A DNA stretch of 64,000 nucleotides from CAMFLJ01 sp963702555 (GCA_963702555.1 CAVPCW010000014.1:186001-250000); one strand, 5' to 3'. Shown: positions 25,465 through 34,803, counted from the stretch's first letter. Program-made: numbers and translations. The notes: generated by a model from the letters alone, not told the origin.

Positions 25465-26988
25465 TCAGCGCTCGGGTGGGGGCACCCGGAGGTTCGTCGC
25501 CTGCTCGAACGCGAACGCCTGTGAGAGCAGCGTCTCGTCGGTGCCATGCCGGCCGATGAGGACCGCGCCGGTCGGCATGCCGTTGCTCCTCAGCCCGAGG
25601 GGCACGGTGATCGCCGGGTACCCGGCCGTCGCGTAGAACGGCGAGTGCAGGTTGGAGATGCTCACCAGCACCTCGGTGCCCGAGGCATCGAAGGTGGCGT
25701 CGAGGATGGCCGCAGCGTCGCGGGTGAGGTCGGTGGCCGCAGCGCGATACGCCTCCTCGTCCAGCCCCATCACCACCGCCAGGTCGAGGAAGAACTGGCC
25801 CTTGGGCATGCGCTGCCGGGGATGGCGGAGGTTGAACGAGCGCAGGTCGGCCAGGGTTCGCGTCGGCACGCCCATCGCGGCGAGGGCGGGCACGGTGTCC
25901 CAGGCCACCCCGCCCAGGACGAACTTCCCGAAGGCGGCCTCGAACTCCTTGGCCGCATCGGGATCGGGCATGGCAGCCGTCAGCGGGTCGGCGCCGGCCG
26001 ACCGGAGCCCGTCGAGGATCCGGGCGAGGATCGCCTCGGCGTCGGAGGTGTCCTCGAACGGCGTCTTCTGGGTGCGGATGGCGTCCTCGAGCACGCCCAC
26101 GGCCACACCCTGGAGCGACCCTCCATCGAGCGGTGGGCTCGCCGGGACACCCGCCAGCACGGCGAACAACACGGCGGTGTCGGCGACCGTCCGGGCCAGC
26201 GGGCCGGCGGAGTCCTGAGTGCTGAGCAATGGAACGATGCCGTCCGTGGGAACCCGGCCCCGGCTCGGCTTCATGCCCACCACCCCGTTGAACGAGGCCG
26301 GAGCGAGCAGGGAGCCGGAGGTCTCGGTCCCCACGCTGACCACGCAGAGCCCGGCCGCCACGCCGGCGGCCGAGCCGCTGCTCGATCCGCCCGGGGAGAA
26401 CTCGGCGCCGTGGGGGTTCCGAGTCGCCCCGCCCACCGCGCTCACGCCCGGAGCCCGGCACACCGCCCCCGCCAGCTCCGACAGGTTGGCCTTGCCCAGG
26501 ACGACCGCTCCCCCGGCCCGCAACCGTTCCACGACCGGCGCGTCGGCCTCGGCCACGTGGTCGGCGAGCACCACGGCCCCGGCGGTGGTGCGCATCGGGC
26601 CGACCGTGGCGATGTTGTCCTTCAACGTCAAGGGGATGCCGTCGAGCGGGCCGAGCAGGGACCCGGCGCGGCGTCGGTCGTCGGACGCCCGGGCCTGGTC
26701 GAGGGCGGTCGGGTCGAGGTCGATGATCGTGCACAGATCCCCGTCGAGGCGGGCGATGCGGCGCAGCAGGTGGGCGGTCAGCGCCTCCGAGGTGAGCTCG
26801 CCCCGGCCCATCGCCGCCTGCAGGTCGGCGACCTCCGAGCCCGCCACCAGGGACGTCAGGTCGGGGGTGTGGTCGAGTGCCGCACCGAAGGGCGAGACGT
26901 CGAGGGGCCTGAGCCTCCGGGCCCGGGTCCGCACGAGACCGAGGAACGCACCGACCAGCGACGACCACACGACCCGCAGGATCTTCAC
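25465..26988 (-). CDS. Amidase signature-family enzyme
   Basis: A 507-residue amidase. The catalytic triad is visible: Lys123 in PLTLKDNIA, the cis-Ser of SPGGSSSGSAAG (about residues 199-208), and the nucleophile Ser in GTETSGSLLAP (about 226). GVVGMKPSRGRV follows as usual. Members hydrolyse diverse amides, including small carboxamides and indoleacetamide, so the substrate is open. The nucleophile context GTETSGS differs from the common GTDTGGS. The N-terminal 30 residues include a short hydrophobic stretch (VVWSSLVGAFLGLV) that may anchor it to the membrane. Confidence 0.87.
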   Translation of the reverse strand: MKILRVVWSSLVGAFLGLVRTRARRLRPLDVSPFGAALDHTPDLTSLVAGSEVADLQAAMGRGELTSEALTAHLLRRIARLDGDLCTIIDLDPTALDQARASDDRRRAGSLLGPLDGIPLTLKDNIATVGPMRTTAGAVVLADHVAEADAPVVERLRAGGAVVLGKANLSELAGAVCRAPGVSAVGGATRNPHGAEFSPGGSSSGSAAGVAAGLCVVSVGTETSGSLLAPASFNGVVGMKPSRGRVPTDGIVPLLSTQDSAGPLARTVADTAVLFAVLAGVPASPPLDGGSLQGVAVGVLEDAIRTQKTPFEDTSDAEAILARILDGLRSAGADPLTAAMPDPDAAKEFEAAFGKFVLGGVAWDTVPALAAMGVPTRTLADLRSFNLRHPRQRMPKGQFFLDLAVVMGLDEEAYRAAATDLTRDAAAILDATFDASGTEVLVSISNLHSPFYATAGYPAITVPLGLRSNGMPTGAVLIGRHGTDETLLSQAFAFEQATNLRVPPPER

Positions 26989-27043
26989 CGGGCAAGTATC
27001 CCCGACCGCGCCGGGTCCCGATCGGGACCGGAGGGTCGAGCAC

Positions 27044-27049
27044 TAGCGT
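27044..27049 (+). promoter_or_regulatory. -10-like hexamer TAGCGT before the cytochrome gene
   Basis: TAGCGT ends 7 nt before the GTG at 27057 with no ribosome site between, a leaderless arrangement common in actinobacteria. Confidence 0.35.
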
Positions 27050-27056
27050 CACCTGC

Positions 27057-27431
27057 GTGCACACCCCTCCTCACCGCCGTCTGTCGGCCCGCGTCGGGCT
27101 CGTCGTAGCTCTGGGGCTGGCAGCCGCAGCGGGCGCCCTGGCGGCCTGCGGGAGCTCCGAGACCCCGACCACCAGGGACGACTCCGAGGCGGCCTTCGTG
27201 TTCGAGGATCGCTGTGCGTCGTGCCACCGGCCGGGAGGGCCCGGCAAGGACACCGCCACGATGGACCTCTCGAACGCCGAGCAGGTCATCCTCCAGGGCC
27301 GCACCGACAAGGGCATGCCCGCCTTCGCCGGGGTGCTCATGGGCCGCCAGGTCGACGAGATGGTCGAGTGGCTCGGCACCCAGCAGGGCGTGCCGATGCC
27401 GACGGTCACCACCACCGCCTCCGGCGGCTGA
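27057..27431 (+). CDS. Lipoprotein c-type cytochrome, monohaem
   Basis: A 124-residue secreted protein. A basic start and hydrophobic helix end in a lipobox, LAAC, so it should be lipid-anchored outside the membrane. The haem motif is CASCH, and TDKGMPAFAG supplies the distal axial Met. It resembles class I cytochromes of the SoxX/cytochrome c6 size range and probably carries electrons. No partner dehydrogenase or oxidase is next to it; neighbours are an amidase (divergent) and an enoyl-CoA hydratase. The start is a GTG. Confidence 0.83.
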   Translation: MHTPPHRRLSARVGLVVALGLAAAAGALAACGSSETPTTRDDSEAAFVFEDRCASCHRPGGPGKDTATMDLSNAEQVILQGRTDKGMPAFAGVLMGRQVDEMVEWLGTQQGVPMPTVTTTASGG

Positions 27432-27497
27432 CGGCGTCACACAGGGTGCGCCCGGGCGGTACGGTCCCTCGGTCACGTCACAGAGGGGGAACCACCC

Positions 27498-28301
27498 ATG
27501 TCCGAACCGCTGGTGCTCGCCGAGGCCCAGGGCCCGATCCTCGTGGTCACGATCAACCGACCCGAGAAGAAGAACGCCGCCAACGCCGAGGTGCTCTGCC
27601 GCCTCTACGACGCGTGGGTGCGGCTCGACACCGACGACGACCTGCGCGTCGCCGTGCTCACCGGCAAGGGCGACACGTTCTGCGCCGGCATGGACCTCGC
27701 CGAGATCGGCCGCCTGCGCGAGGGCATCGTCGACAACGAGTGGCTGCAGCGCTTCAAGGACCAGCCCGAGGTCATCCTCGGCGGCTGGCTGAAGACCTAC
27801 CGACCCACCAAGCCGGTGATCCTCGCCGCCGAGGGCTTCGCCCGCGCCGGTGGCACCGAGATCCTCCAGGGCACCGACATCCGCGTCGCCGGCGAGTCCG
27901 CCGTCTTCGGCGTCACCGAGGTGCAGCGGGGCCTGTTCCCGATGGCCGGCTCGGCCGTGCGCCTGCGCCGCCAGGTCGGCTACGCCATCGCGGCCGAGAT
28001 GCTCCTCGCCGGCGACGACATCACCGCCCCCCGTGCCTACGAGCTCGGGCTGATCAACCACGTCGTGCCCGACGGCCAGGCGCTGTCGAAGGCCCTGGAG
28101 ATCGCCGACCGCATCGCCCGCAACGGTCCGCTCGCGGTGAAGGGCATCCTCGCCACGCTGCGCGAGACCGAGGCCATGCCCGAGTCCGAGGCGTTCGGGA
28201 TCGAGATGGCCCACGGCGGCAAGGTCATGTCCTCGAAGGACGCCGCCGAGGGCCCGCGGGCCTTCCTCGAGAAGCGCGACCCGGTCTTCACCGGCACCTG
28301 A
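27498..28301 (+). CDS. Enoyl-CoA hydratase/isomerase family protein
   Basis: A 267-residue crotonase-fold protein. LVVTINRPEKKNAAN begins the fold and FCAGMDLAEIG forms the first half of the oxyanion hole. FARAGGTEILQGTDIRVA supplies the second, with the acidic residue of the active-site helix following at FGVTEVQRGLFP. The glutamate pair of true hydratases is only partly recognisable, so isomerase or hydrolase activity cannot be excluded. It stands alone: an ATG after GAGGGGGAACCACCC, with a strong hairpin terminator 20 nt beyond its stop. Confidence 0.85.
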   Translation: MSEPLVLAEAQGPILVVTINRPEKKNAANAEVLCRLYDAWVRLDTDDDLRVAVLTGKGDTFCAGMDLAEIGRLREGIVDNEWLQRFKDQPEVILGGWLKTYRPTKPVILAAEGFARAGGTEILQGTDIRVAGESAVFGVTEVQRGLFPMAGSAVRLRRQVGYAIAAEMLLAGDDITAPRAYELGLINHVVPDGQALSKALEIADRIARNGPLAVKGILATLRETEAMPESEAFGIEMAHGGKVMSSKDAAEGPRAFLEKRDPVFTGT

Positions 28302-28321
28302 GCCGTCTCGACCGCCGTGAC

Positions 28322-28354
28322 GGGTGGAGCGACGGCATGGATGTCGCTCCACCC
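28322..28354 (+). terminator. Hairpin terminator after the enoyl-CoA hydratase gene
   Basis: Perfect 12-base arms (GGGTGGAGCGAC and GTCGCTCCACCC) with a 9-base loop, 20 nt beyond the stop codon. No strong T-tract follows, as is common in GC-rich actinobacteria. Confidence 0.7.
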
Positions 28355-28422
28355 GGACACGGCCTCGGTAGGCTGCCGGAGACACGGATGCACTCCGAGG
28401 CGACTGGACAGGGCGGGGCACG

Positions 28423-29402
28423 ATGGGGACGGTCGACTTCCAGACCCAGAACACGTTCGATCGGCGCATCGGCCGGCGGCTGGTGCTCGACGGCATCGAC
28501 GTCATCAACGTGACCTGGATGGTGCCCCAGCGCGGACGCTTCGGCCGCCCGAAGCCACCGCTGGAGCTCGCCGGGCGCATCGAGAACGTGTCGATCACCG
28601 GCGCCGCCATCGTCGGGCCGAGCGAGCTGGCGCTCTCCACGGGCGACGAGGCCGTCATCCGGTGCGGGGACCGCGACAACATCGTCTCGGTCCGCCACGC
28701 CCAGCCCTGCGGCGACGGCCGCACCACGTGCTACGGCGTCGAGATCACCAGCGTGGCAGCCCAACCTCAAGCGCCGCATCCAGGAGCTTCTCGACCCCAC
28801 CCTCGCCCGGCGGCCGGTCGATGCCCCGGCACCCGGGCGTCTCTCGCTGCGAGGCGGTGTGGCCCGACCTCCGGTTGCACCCCAACCGGGCCCGCCGACC
28901 CCGGAGATCATCGGCCCGGCCGAGCTCGGCCGTCGAGCCCATCGAGCCCGTCGGGGTGATCGACCCGGCCGGCGCCGACTCACCGCGACGCCCGCGACAT
29001 ACGCCCGCGGCCGCCGACGACCACGTGGTGCTCGACCTCACCGACGCCACCATGGCCGCCGAGGGCGGCGCCGCTGTGCTCGAGCTCATCGAGCCGGAGC
29101 CCGTCATCGAGCCCGAGCCCGTCATCGAGCCGGAGCCCGTCATCGAGCCGGAACCGCTCCTCGGGCCAGAGCCCGTCATCGCCGCCGAACCCGTCATCGA
29201 GCCCGAGCCGGTCATCGAGCCCGAGACGGTCATCGAGCCCGAGACGGTCATCGAGCCGGAGGCACCGGGCGAGCCCGAGGCACCGCCCGCCCGGGTGATC
29301 GACCCGCAGGTCCCTGTGGCCCACCCCGTCCACCTGCCGCCGGTCGAGATGAGCGAGGGCCGTCGGGTGCTCGACGAGGTCTTCGGCCTCATGGACGACT
29401 AG
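28423..29402 (+). CDS. PilZ-domain protein with acidic Glu-Pro repeat tail, two frameshifts
   Basis: About 326 residues after correcting two apparent single-base insertions (CCC at 28760-28762 and GG at 28928-28929). The N-terminal part is PilZ-like: FDRRIGRRLVLDGIDV with the Arg pair, ENVSITGAAIVGPSEL as the DxSxxG-type motif, and TCYGVEITSV. Then come a short linker (NLKRRIQELLDP), a Pro-rich stretch, and a long acidic repeat of EPVIEP units at about 29091-29270. It ends with MSEGRRVLDEVFGLMDD, possibly an amphipathic docking helix. This suggests a c-di-GMP receptor on a stiff acidic spacer. Together with the PilZ protein at 14519 it implies c-di-GMP signalling. Confidence 0.7.
29091..29270 (+). 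repeat. 18-bp tandem repeat encoding EPVIEP units
   Basis: About ten imperfect copies of a unit reading GAGCCGGAGCCCGTCATC or close variants, coding Glu-Pro-Glu-Pro-Val-Ile in one frame. Copy number is likely to vary between strains by slippage. Confidence 0.8.
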
Positions 29403-29453
29403 GCGCCCTCGTCCCGGTACGGCCTCTCCGCGGCCGATCCCCGGCCTGATCGC

Positions 29454-29459
29454 TAGTGT
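29454..29459 (+). promoter_or_regulatory. -10-like hexamer TAGTGT before the nitrilase gene
   Basis: TAGTGT ends 8 nt before the ATG at 29468, again consistent with leaderless transcription. Confidence 0.3.
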
Positions 29460-29467
29460 CGGCGCCC

Positions 29468-30451
29468 ATGAGCCTCCCGGGGGGACAGGCGACACCAGCA
29501 CCGCGGCGACCCGACGACCCGGTCCTCGGGCCCACCACCATCACCGTGGGGGCCGTGAACTTCGAGGCCGTCCCGCGGGACAAGGCCGCGACCCTCGCCA
29601 AGGTCCTCGACCGGATCGCCGACGCCGGCGAGCGGGGTTGCGACCTCGTCGTGTTCCCCGAGCTGGCCCTCGACACCTGGTCGGACTGCCCCGGGTGTGC
29701 GTCGGCCCACTCCCCCTGCGCCTGGCACCTCGAGCAGGCCGAGCTGGCCGACGGGCCGGCCCTGCAGGCGGTGCTCGAGGCCGCGGCCACCCATGACGTC
29801 CACGTCGTGTACGGCTTCGAGGAGCGCAATGCCGAGCTCCCGGAGGTGCTGCACAACTCGGCCAACCTGGTGGCCCCGACCGGGCTGGTGGGCACCTACC
29901 GCAAGCTCCACCTCGGCATCCCGTTGGAGACCGACCGCTTCACGCCCGGCGACGAGCTCCCTGTGTTCCAGACCGCGATCGGGCCGATCGGGATCTCCAT
30001 CTGTTACGACTTCTACAACAACCCCGAGCTGTGCCGGGTGCTGGCCCTGAAGGGCGCCCGGCTGCTGGTGAACCCCACCGGGCGCTCCGACCTGCCCCGG
30101 GCACGCGAGCACCTCGAGCAGACGACGCTGGTGCGGGCCCACGAGAACCTCGTGGCGGCCGTGTCGGCCAACCGGGTGGGGTCGTCGCACGGCCCCACGT
30201 GGGCCGGGGGCAGCGTGATCGCCACGACCCGGTTCCCCGGGTTCCCCGAGACGGTCGCCCGGGCCGGGACGGGAGAGGAGCTGATCACGGCCCCGGTCGA
30301 CTTCGCCGAGATCGGGCGCTGGTGGGACTGGCTGCCGTGGCGGGAGTGGCGCACCGGCCCCCAGGCCCCGATCACCCGGCTGGTGGCCGAGGAGCTGGCG
30401 GCCCTCGCCGGGCAGGACCCCGCCACCTTCCGCCACGACGACGGGGAGTGA
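29468..30451 (+). CDS. Nitrilase-superfamily carbon-nitrogen hydrolase
   Basis: A 327-residue enzyme with the Glu-Lys-Cys triad of the superfamily: Glu in LVVFPELALDTW (about residue 65), Lys in GTYRKLHLG (about 146) and the nucleophile Cys in GISICYDFYNNPE (about 179). Length and motif spacing fit amidohydrolase branches acting on omega-amides or carbamoyl compounds rather than true aliphatic nitrilases, but the substrate is uncertain. The ATG at 29468 is preferred over a GTG at 29456. The stop lies close to the convergent PhnA-like gene. Confidence 0.87.
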   Translation: MSLPGGQATPAPRRPDDPVLGPTTITVGAVNFEAVPRDKAATLAKVLDRIADAGERGCDLVVFPELALDTWSDCPGCASAHSPCAWHLEQAELADGPALQAVLEAAATHDVHVVYGFEERNAELPEVLHNSANLVAPTGLVGTYRKLHLGIPLETDRFTPGDELPVFQTAIGPIGISICYDFYNNPELCRVLALKGARLLVNPTGRSDLPRAREHLEQTTLVRAHENLVAAVSANRVGSSHGPTWAGGSVIATTRFPGFPETVARAGTGEELITAPVDFAEIGRWWDWLPWREWRTGPQAPITRLVAEELAALAGQDPATFRHDDGE

Positions 30452-30462
30452 GCAAGGCGGTC

Positions 30463-30795
30463 CTACGCCTTCTTGACGAACTTGGCCTTCAGCAGCACAC
30501 CCCGGCCGTTGATCTTGCAGTCGATCTCGTGATCGCCGGGGATGAGGCGGATGTTGGTGACCTTGGTGCCGATCTTGAGCGACTCGGTCCCCTTCAGCGG
30601 AAGCCCCTTCACGAGCACGACCGCGTCGCCGTTCTGCAGCACCGTGCCGTTGGCGTCGCGGATGTCATCGAGACCGTCTCCGGCGTCGGCGCCCGACTCC
30701 CATTCGTTGCCGCACGTGACGCACTCATGATCCCCCTCAGGGGTCGTGAGGATGTCGGTCATCGAACAGATCGGGCAGGCCAGGGTCGAATCCAT
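30463..30795 (-). CDS. PhnA/YjdM-family zinc-ribbon protein
   Basis: A 110-residue protein. The N-terminal zinc ribbon is CPICSMTD plus CVTCGNEWE. It is followed by an SH3-like barrel with DANGTVLQNGDAVVLVKGLPLKG and IRLIPGDHEIDCKINGRGVLLKAKFVKK, which matches PhnA/YjdM closely. Despite the gene name it has no shown role in phosphonate breakdown. It is convergent with the nitrilase gene and stands alone. Confidence 0.9.
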   Translation of the reverse strand: MDSTLACPICSMTDILTTPEGDHECVTCGNEWESGADAGDGLDDIRDANGTVLQNGDAVVLVKGLPLKGTESLKIGTKVTNIRLIPGDHEIDCKINGRGVLLKAKFVKKA

Positions 30796-30940
30796 GGCAC
30801 CGGTCTAGCAACCACCTTCGCACCCGACCGCACCCGTCCCGGTACGGCCACAGCCGCGCCGGAGGCCCTGCGCGGCCGCCTTCGACTGCACGAAGCGGTC
30901 TGCGCCCGACGATGACGACGCCTGACGACGCCGACGGCGC

Positions 30941-31738
30941 TCAGGCGCCGGGCGCGCCGGGCTGGTAGCGGCCGGCGGTGAGGCCGGCGTCGACCACGAA
31001 GTCGCCGCCGGTGCAGCTCATGGCCTCGTCGCTGGCGAGGAACAGCGCCATCGACACCACGTCGTCGATGCGGCTCGTCGGCAGCGAGTCCTCGGGGGCC
31101 CGCAGGATCTCCTGCATCATCTGGTGCGGCACCTCGCTGAGGTCCGGGCTCCCGGGGATGAACTCGGCGCTCATGTTGGGGTTGCCCGCCTCGGGGCACA
31201 CGGCGTTGACCCGGATGCGGTGCCGACCGAGCTCCACCGCGGCGGCCTTGGTGATCCCCCGCACCGCCCACTTGGTGGAGGCGTAGGCGGACACGCCGTT
31301 CATGCCCTTGAGGCCGTCGGTCGAGGCGATGTTGACGATGGAGCCACCGCCACCCGCCCGCATGGGGTCGAGCACGGCCTGGATCCCGAGGTAGGGGCCG
31401 AGCTGGTTGACCTCGACCAGGCGGAGGTAGTCGGCCCGGGTGGTGGTGTCGATGGCGGAGAGCAGCAGGACCGCGGCGTTGTTCACCAGCACGTCGACGC
31501 CGCCGAACGTGTCGACGGCGACGCGGACCGCCTCGGCCCATGAGGCCTCGTCGCGGACGTCGAGGTCGACGAAGCGGGCCTGGTCGCCCAGCGAGCGGGC
31601 GACCTCCCGGCCGGCTTCGCCCTTCACGTCGCCGAGCACGAGCCGCGCACCCTCGGCCGCGAACCGGCGCGCCAGCGCGGCTCCCGTGCCCTGGGCCGCG
31701 CCCGTGATGATCGCCACCTTGCCGTCGAGCCGTCCCAT
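30941..31738 (-). CDS. SDR-family oxidoreductase
   Basis: A 265-residue classical SDR: KVAIITGAAQGTGAALA (glycine motif), NNAAVLLL, IVNIASTDG with the catalytic Ser, YASTKWAVRG with Tyr and Lys, and VCPEAGNPNMS where PG(G/W) is usual. It is similar to 3-alpha(or 20-beta)-hydroxysteroid dehydrogenase-like members of actinobacteria. The substrate is unknown. The ATG lies 5 residues before the first beta strand. Downstream sequence to 30796 holds no gene. Confidence 0.9.
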   Translation of the reverse strand: MGRLDGKVAIITGAAQGTGAALARRFAAEGARLVLGDVKGEAGREVARSLGDQARFVDLDVRDEASWAEAVRVAVDTFGGVDVLVNNAAVLLLSAIDTTTRADYLRLVEVNQLGPYLGIQAVLDPMRAGGGGSIVNIASTDGLKGMNGVSAYASTKWAVRGITKAAAVELGRHRIRVNAVCPEAGNPNMSAEFIPGSPDLSEVPHQMMQEILRAPEDSLPTSRIDDVVSMALFLASDEAMSCTGGDFVVDAGLTAGRYQPGAPGA

Positions 31739-31777
31739 GATGACCTCCCCGGCGGCGAACCTAGCCGGGACGGCCGA

Positions 31778-34342
31778 TCAGCGAGGGCGAGGGCGTGGAC
31801 GGCGGGGCTCGGCGGTGGAGGGGTCGAGGGGCCAGTCGTGCTTCGGGTAGCGGCCGGCCATGTCCTTGCGCACGTCCTTCCACGATCCCGCCCAGAAGCC
31901 GGGCAGGTCGGCGGTGATCTGGATGGGACGTCCGGCGGGTGACAGGAGGTGCACCGCGAGCGGCACCCGTCCGTCGGCCACCGCCGGGTGAACCGTGGTG
32001 CCGAACAGCTCCTGGGCACGCACGGCGATGGCCGGGAGCTCGCCCGTGTAGTCGACGGGGACGGACCGTCCACTGGCCACCACCACCGAGGTGGGCACGA
32101 GGCGGTCGAGCTCGTGCACGCGGTGGCGGCCGACGAGGTCGCGCAGCACGTTGCCGAGGTCGATCCGCTCGAGGTCGCGGCGGCCGGTGGCGCCGACGAG
32201 CCGAGGGGCGAGCCACTCGTCGAGGGAGTCGAGCAGGGCGTCGTCGCCGAGATCGGGCCAGTCGCCACCGAGAGCCTCACGGGCGAAGCCGATGCGGGCC
32301 TGGAGCACCCGGTCGGCGTCTCGCCGGCCGAGCACCGCGAGGCGGGTCGCCCTGACCTGTTCGACCAGAGCCGCGGTCGTGGCGTCGCCGGCCGCCGCCG
32401 GGCCCTCGGTGGAGGCCAGCACGATGGCCCCGAGCCGGCGCTCCGAGCGCCGGCGCAGGTCGTCCCGGCCATCGTCCCAGCCGAGCGCCACGACCTCCTC
32501 GACGGCGTCGGCGAACGCTTCGTCGACCTCGGCCCGGTCGAGGCCGGCCGCCATCCGGATGCGGAGGTCGTCGTCGCCGGGCTCGGGCCGGCCCCGTCGG
32601 GGCCCCGACCCCGTCCGAGGCGAGTCGAGGTCGGCCACCACGAGGAAGGCCTCCCCCGCCAGAGGGTCACCCGACGGCAGCGCCGCCGCCGCCCCGTTGC
32701 GGAGCCGGAAGCGGCGATCCCCGCGGGCCTGGGCCAGGCGGTCGGGGTAGGCGAGGGCGAGCACCGCGCCACAGCCCGCCAGGTCGTCCGCCGCCGGGTC
32801 GGTGGCGGCGGCAGCGACACCCAACCGCTTCCGCAGCTCGGTGGCACGGCGCCGCACCAGCAGCAGCGCGCCGCGGTCGACGGCCGGGTGGCTCGCCCCC
32901 GCGTCGATGATCAACCGGACCCGGTCGGCGATGCCCGCCGGCAGCTCCTCGGGCCGACCCCTCAGCACGTCGCGCTCCTCGAGCAGAGCGGCCATGGCAC
33001 AGGCGATGCCGCCCTGGCCGCGCTCGGCAGCCGTCACGACCATGTGGGCCAGCCGGGGGTGCACGGGGAGGGCCGCCATCGCCCGGCCGGCTTCGGTCAC
33101 GTGATGGTCGGCGTCGATCGCACCGAGGGCGACCAGCAACTCGTGGGCGTCGGCGAGAGCGGACGGGGGCGGCGCGTCGAGGAAGGCCAGGTCGGCCGCG
33201 TCGGTGCCCCACAGGGCCAGCTCCAGGGCCAGGGCGGCGAGGTCGACGGTCTCGATCTCCGGTGGGGCGAAGGCCCGCCGGTGGGCGTGCTCACCCTCGG
33301 ACCACATCCGGTGGGCCACGCCCGGCGCGGTCCGCCCCGCCCGGCCGGCGCGCTGGTCGGCCGACGCACGGGAGTTGGGGCCGGTGTGCAGCCGGGTCAG
33401 GCCGCTGCGGGCGTCGTAGCGCGGACTGCGCACCTGGCCGCTGTCGACCACGATGCGCACGCCGTCGACGGTGAGGCTGGTCTCGGCGATGTCGGTGGCC
33501 AGCACGACCCGACGCCGTCCCGGCGGCGACGGTGCCAGGGCCAGGTCCTGCTCCGCCCGGTCGAGCCGGCCGAACAGCGGCCGCACGTCGACGTCGGGTG
33601 GCAGCGTGCCTCCCAGGGCAGTGCCGACCCGACGGATGTCGGCGGCGCCGGCGAGGAAGACGAGCACGTCGCCGGTGTCGGAGCCGAGGGCCTGGCGGAC
33701 GACCGCGGCCACCGCGTCGTGGGGGCGGTCGCGCGGGTCAGACGGGTGCCACCGCACCTCGACCGGGTGGGAGCGCCCGGCACTCGCCACCACCGGCGCC
33801 GGCTCCCCGTCGTCGCCGAGGAGCGCGGCGACACGGCCGGTGTCGAGCGTGGCCGACATGGCCATGACCCGCAGGTCGGGGCGCAGCACCGCCCGGGCGT
33901 CCAGGGTGAGCGCCAGAGCCAGGTCGGTCTGGAGGTTGCGTTCGTGGATCTCGTCGAAGACCACCAGGCCGACCCCGGGCAACGACGGGTCGTGCTGCAG
34001 GCGACGGGTGAGGATCCCTTCGGTGACGACCTCGATGCGGGTGGTGGGGCCGACCCGGCGTTCGTCGCGGGTGCGGTAGCCGACCCTGCCACCGGGCTCC
34101 TCGCCGAGCAGGCTCGCCATCCGGTCGGCCGCCGCCCGGGCGGCGAGGCGACGGGGCTCGAGCACGACGATGCGGTCGTCCCCGAGCCACGGCTCGTCGA
34201 GGAGCCGGAGCGGGACGATGGTCGTCTTCCCCGCCCCGGGCGGGGCATGGAGCACCGCGCTCCCGCGCTCGGCGAGCGCCACCCGCACATCGTCGACGCA
34301 CCGCTCGACGGGCAGGTCGGTCGGCGGTGGGACGAGGGTCAC
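31778..34342 (-). CDS. hrpB: ATP-dependent helicase HrpB
   Basis: An 854-residue DEAH/RHA-type helicase. Motif I is HAPPGAGKTT (about residues 33-42), motif Ia is VLEPRRLAARAAA, motif II is VFDEIHERN (DEIH), motif III is MAMSATLD, and ATDIAETSLTVDGVRIVVDSG and QRAGRAGRTAPG are motifs V and VI. The C-terminal half shows the HrpB-specific region including VHELDRLVPTSVVVASGRSVPVDY and QITADLPGFWAGSWKDVRKDM. It is a probable RNA helicase of unclear cellular role. The start is a GTG. Confidence 0.94.
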   Translation of the reverse strand: MTLVPPPTDLPVERCVDDVRVALAERGSAVLHAPPGAGKTTIVPLRLLDEPWLGDDRIVVLEPRRLAARAAADRMASLLGEEPGGRVGYRTRDERRVGPTTRIEVVTEGILTRRLQHDPSLPGVGLVVFDEIHERNLQTDLALALTLDARAVLRPDLRVMAMSATLDTGRVAALLGDDGEPAPVVASAGRSHPVEVRWHPSDPRDRPHDAVAAVVRQALGSDTGDVLVFLAGAADIRRVGTALGGTLPPDVDVRPLFGRLDRAEQDLALAPSPPGRRRVVLATDIAETSLTVDGVRIVVDSGQVRSPRYDARSGLTRLHTGPNSRASADQRAGRAGRTAPGVAHRMWSEGEHAHRRAFAPPEIETVDLAALALELALWGTDAADLAFLDAPPPSALADAHELLVALGAIDADHHVTEAGRAMAALPVHPRLAHMVVTAAERGQGGIACAMAALLEERDVLRGRPEELPAGIADRVRLIIDAGASHPAVDRGALLLVRRRATELRKRLGVAAAATDPAADDLAGCGAVLALAYPDRLAQARGDRRFRLRNGAAAALPSGDPLAGEAFLVVADLDSPRTGSGPRRGRPEPGDDDLRIRMAAGLDRAEVDEAFADAVEEVVALGWDDGRDDLRRRSERRLGAIVLASTEGPAAAGDATTAALVEQVRATRLAVLGRRDADRVLQARIGFAREALGGDWPDLGDDALLDSLDEWLAPRLVGATGRRDLERIDLGNVLRDLVGRHRVHELDRLVPTSVVVASGRSVPVDYTGELPAIAVRAQELFGTTVHPAVADGRVPLAVHLLSPAGRPIQITADLPGFWAGSWKDVRKDMAGRYPKHDWPLDPSTAEPRRPRPRPR

Positions 34343-34437
34343 CGCTGCAGTCTCGCCGCTCCGCCCACGACCATTCGTGGGGGCGTGCCCGGATCAGCCG
34401 ACGGCCGACACTCGCCGGTGCCCGCCGCGGACGTGAC

Positions 34438-34803
34438 TCAGGTGGTGACGTGCAGCAGGAGATCGCCTTCGGTGAGGGCGGCGTGCATGCTGTCGAACTG
34501 GGCGAGCTCGTTGGCACGCGACGCGCTCAGCTCCACCATCGGCACCTCGAGCTGCCAGGTCTCGCGGAAGGTGCCGGAGCGGATCTCCTCGGCGACCAGC
34601 TCGGCCAGGTGCCGTGCGGCGCCGTCGAAGAACAGCGTGAGACGGCGACCTTCCTTGTACTTTCGGCGGTAGTCGACGCCGGGGACGAGCCCGGCGGTCT
34701 GCCCCAGATAGGTGCCGTCCCGGGTCACCTCGACGGTGATGATCATCCCGTCGTGGGACATGTCAGACCGAGTGTCGGCGTAGTTGATGTCGTAGTCGGC
34801 CAT
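34438..34803 (-). CDS. Conserved-looking protein of unknown function
   Basis: A 121-residue soluble protein: MADYDINYADTRSDM, then TVEVTRDGTYLGQTAG, LTLFFDGAARHLAELVAEEI and a final VELSASRANELAQFDSMHAALTEGDLLLHV. It looks like a small alpha/beta domain, with no signal peptide or metal motif. I recognise no family. The ATG at 34803 is the likely start. It is divergent from the basic small gene at 34861. Confidence 0.6.
   Translation of the reverse strand: MADYDINYADTRSDMSHDGMIITVEVTRDGTYLGQTAGLVPGVDYRRKYKEGRRLTLFFDGAARHLAELVAEEIRSGTFRETWQLEVPMVELSASRANELAQFDSMHAALTEGDLLLHVTT

Noticed and set aside
29091..29270. Possible CRISPR-like array
   Set aside because: Units of 18 bp are contiguous with no spacers and code a clear Glu-Pro repeat.
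28980..29501. Minus-strand repeat-rich frames (LDDGLG-type) over the PilZ tail
   Set aside because: They are the reverse complement of the Glu-Pro repeat and have no independent support.
31949..34672. 907-codon plus-strand frame opposite hrpB
   Set aside because: Shadow of the helicase gene; no motif of its own.
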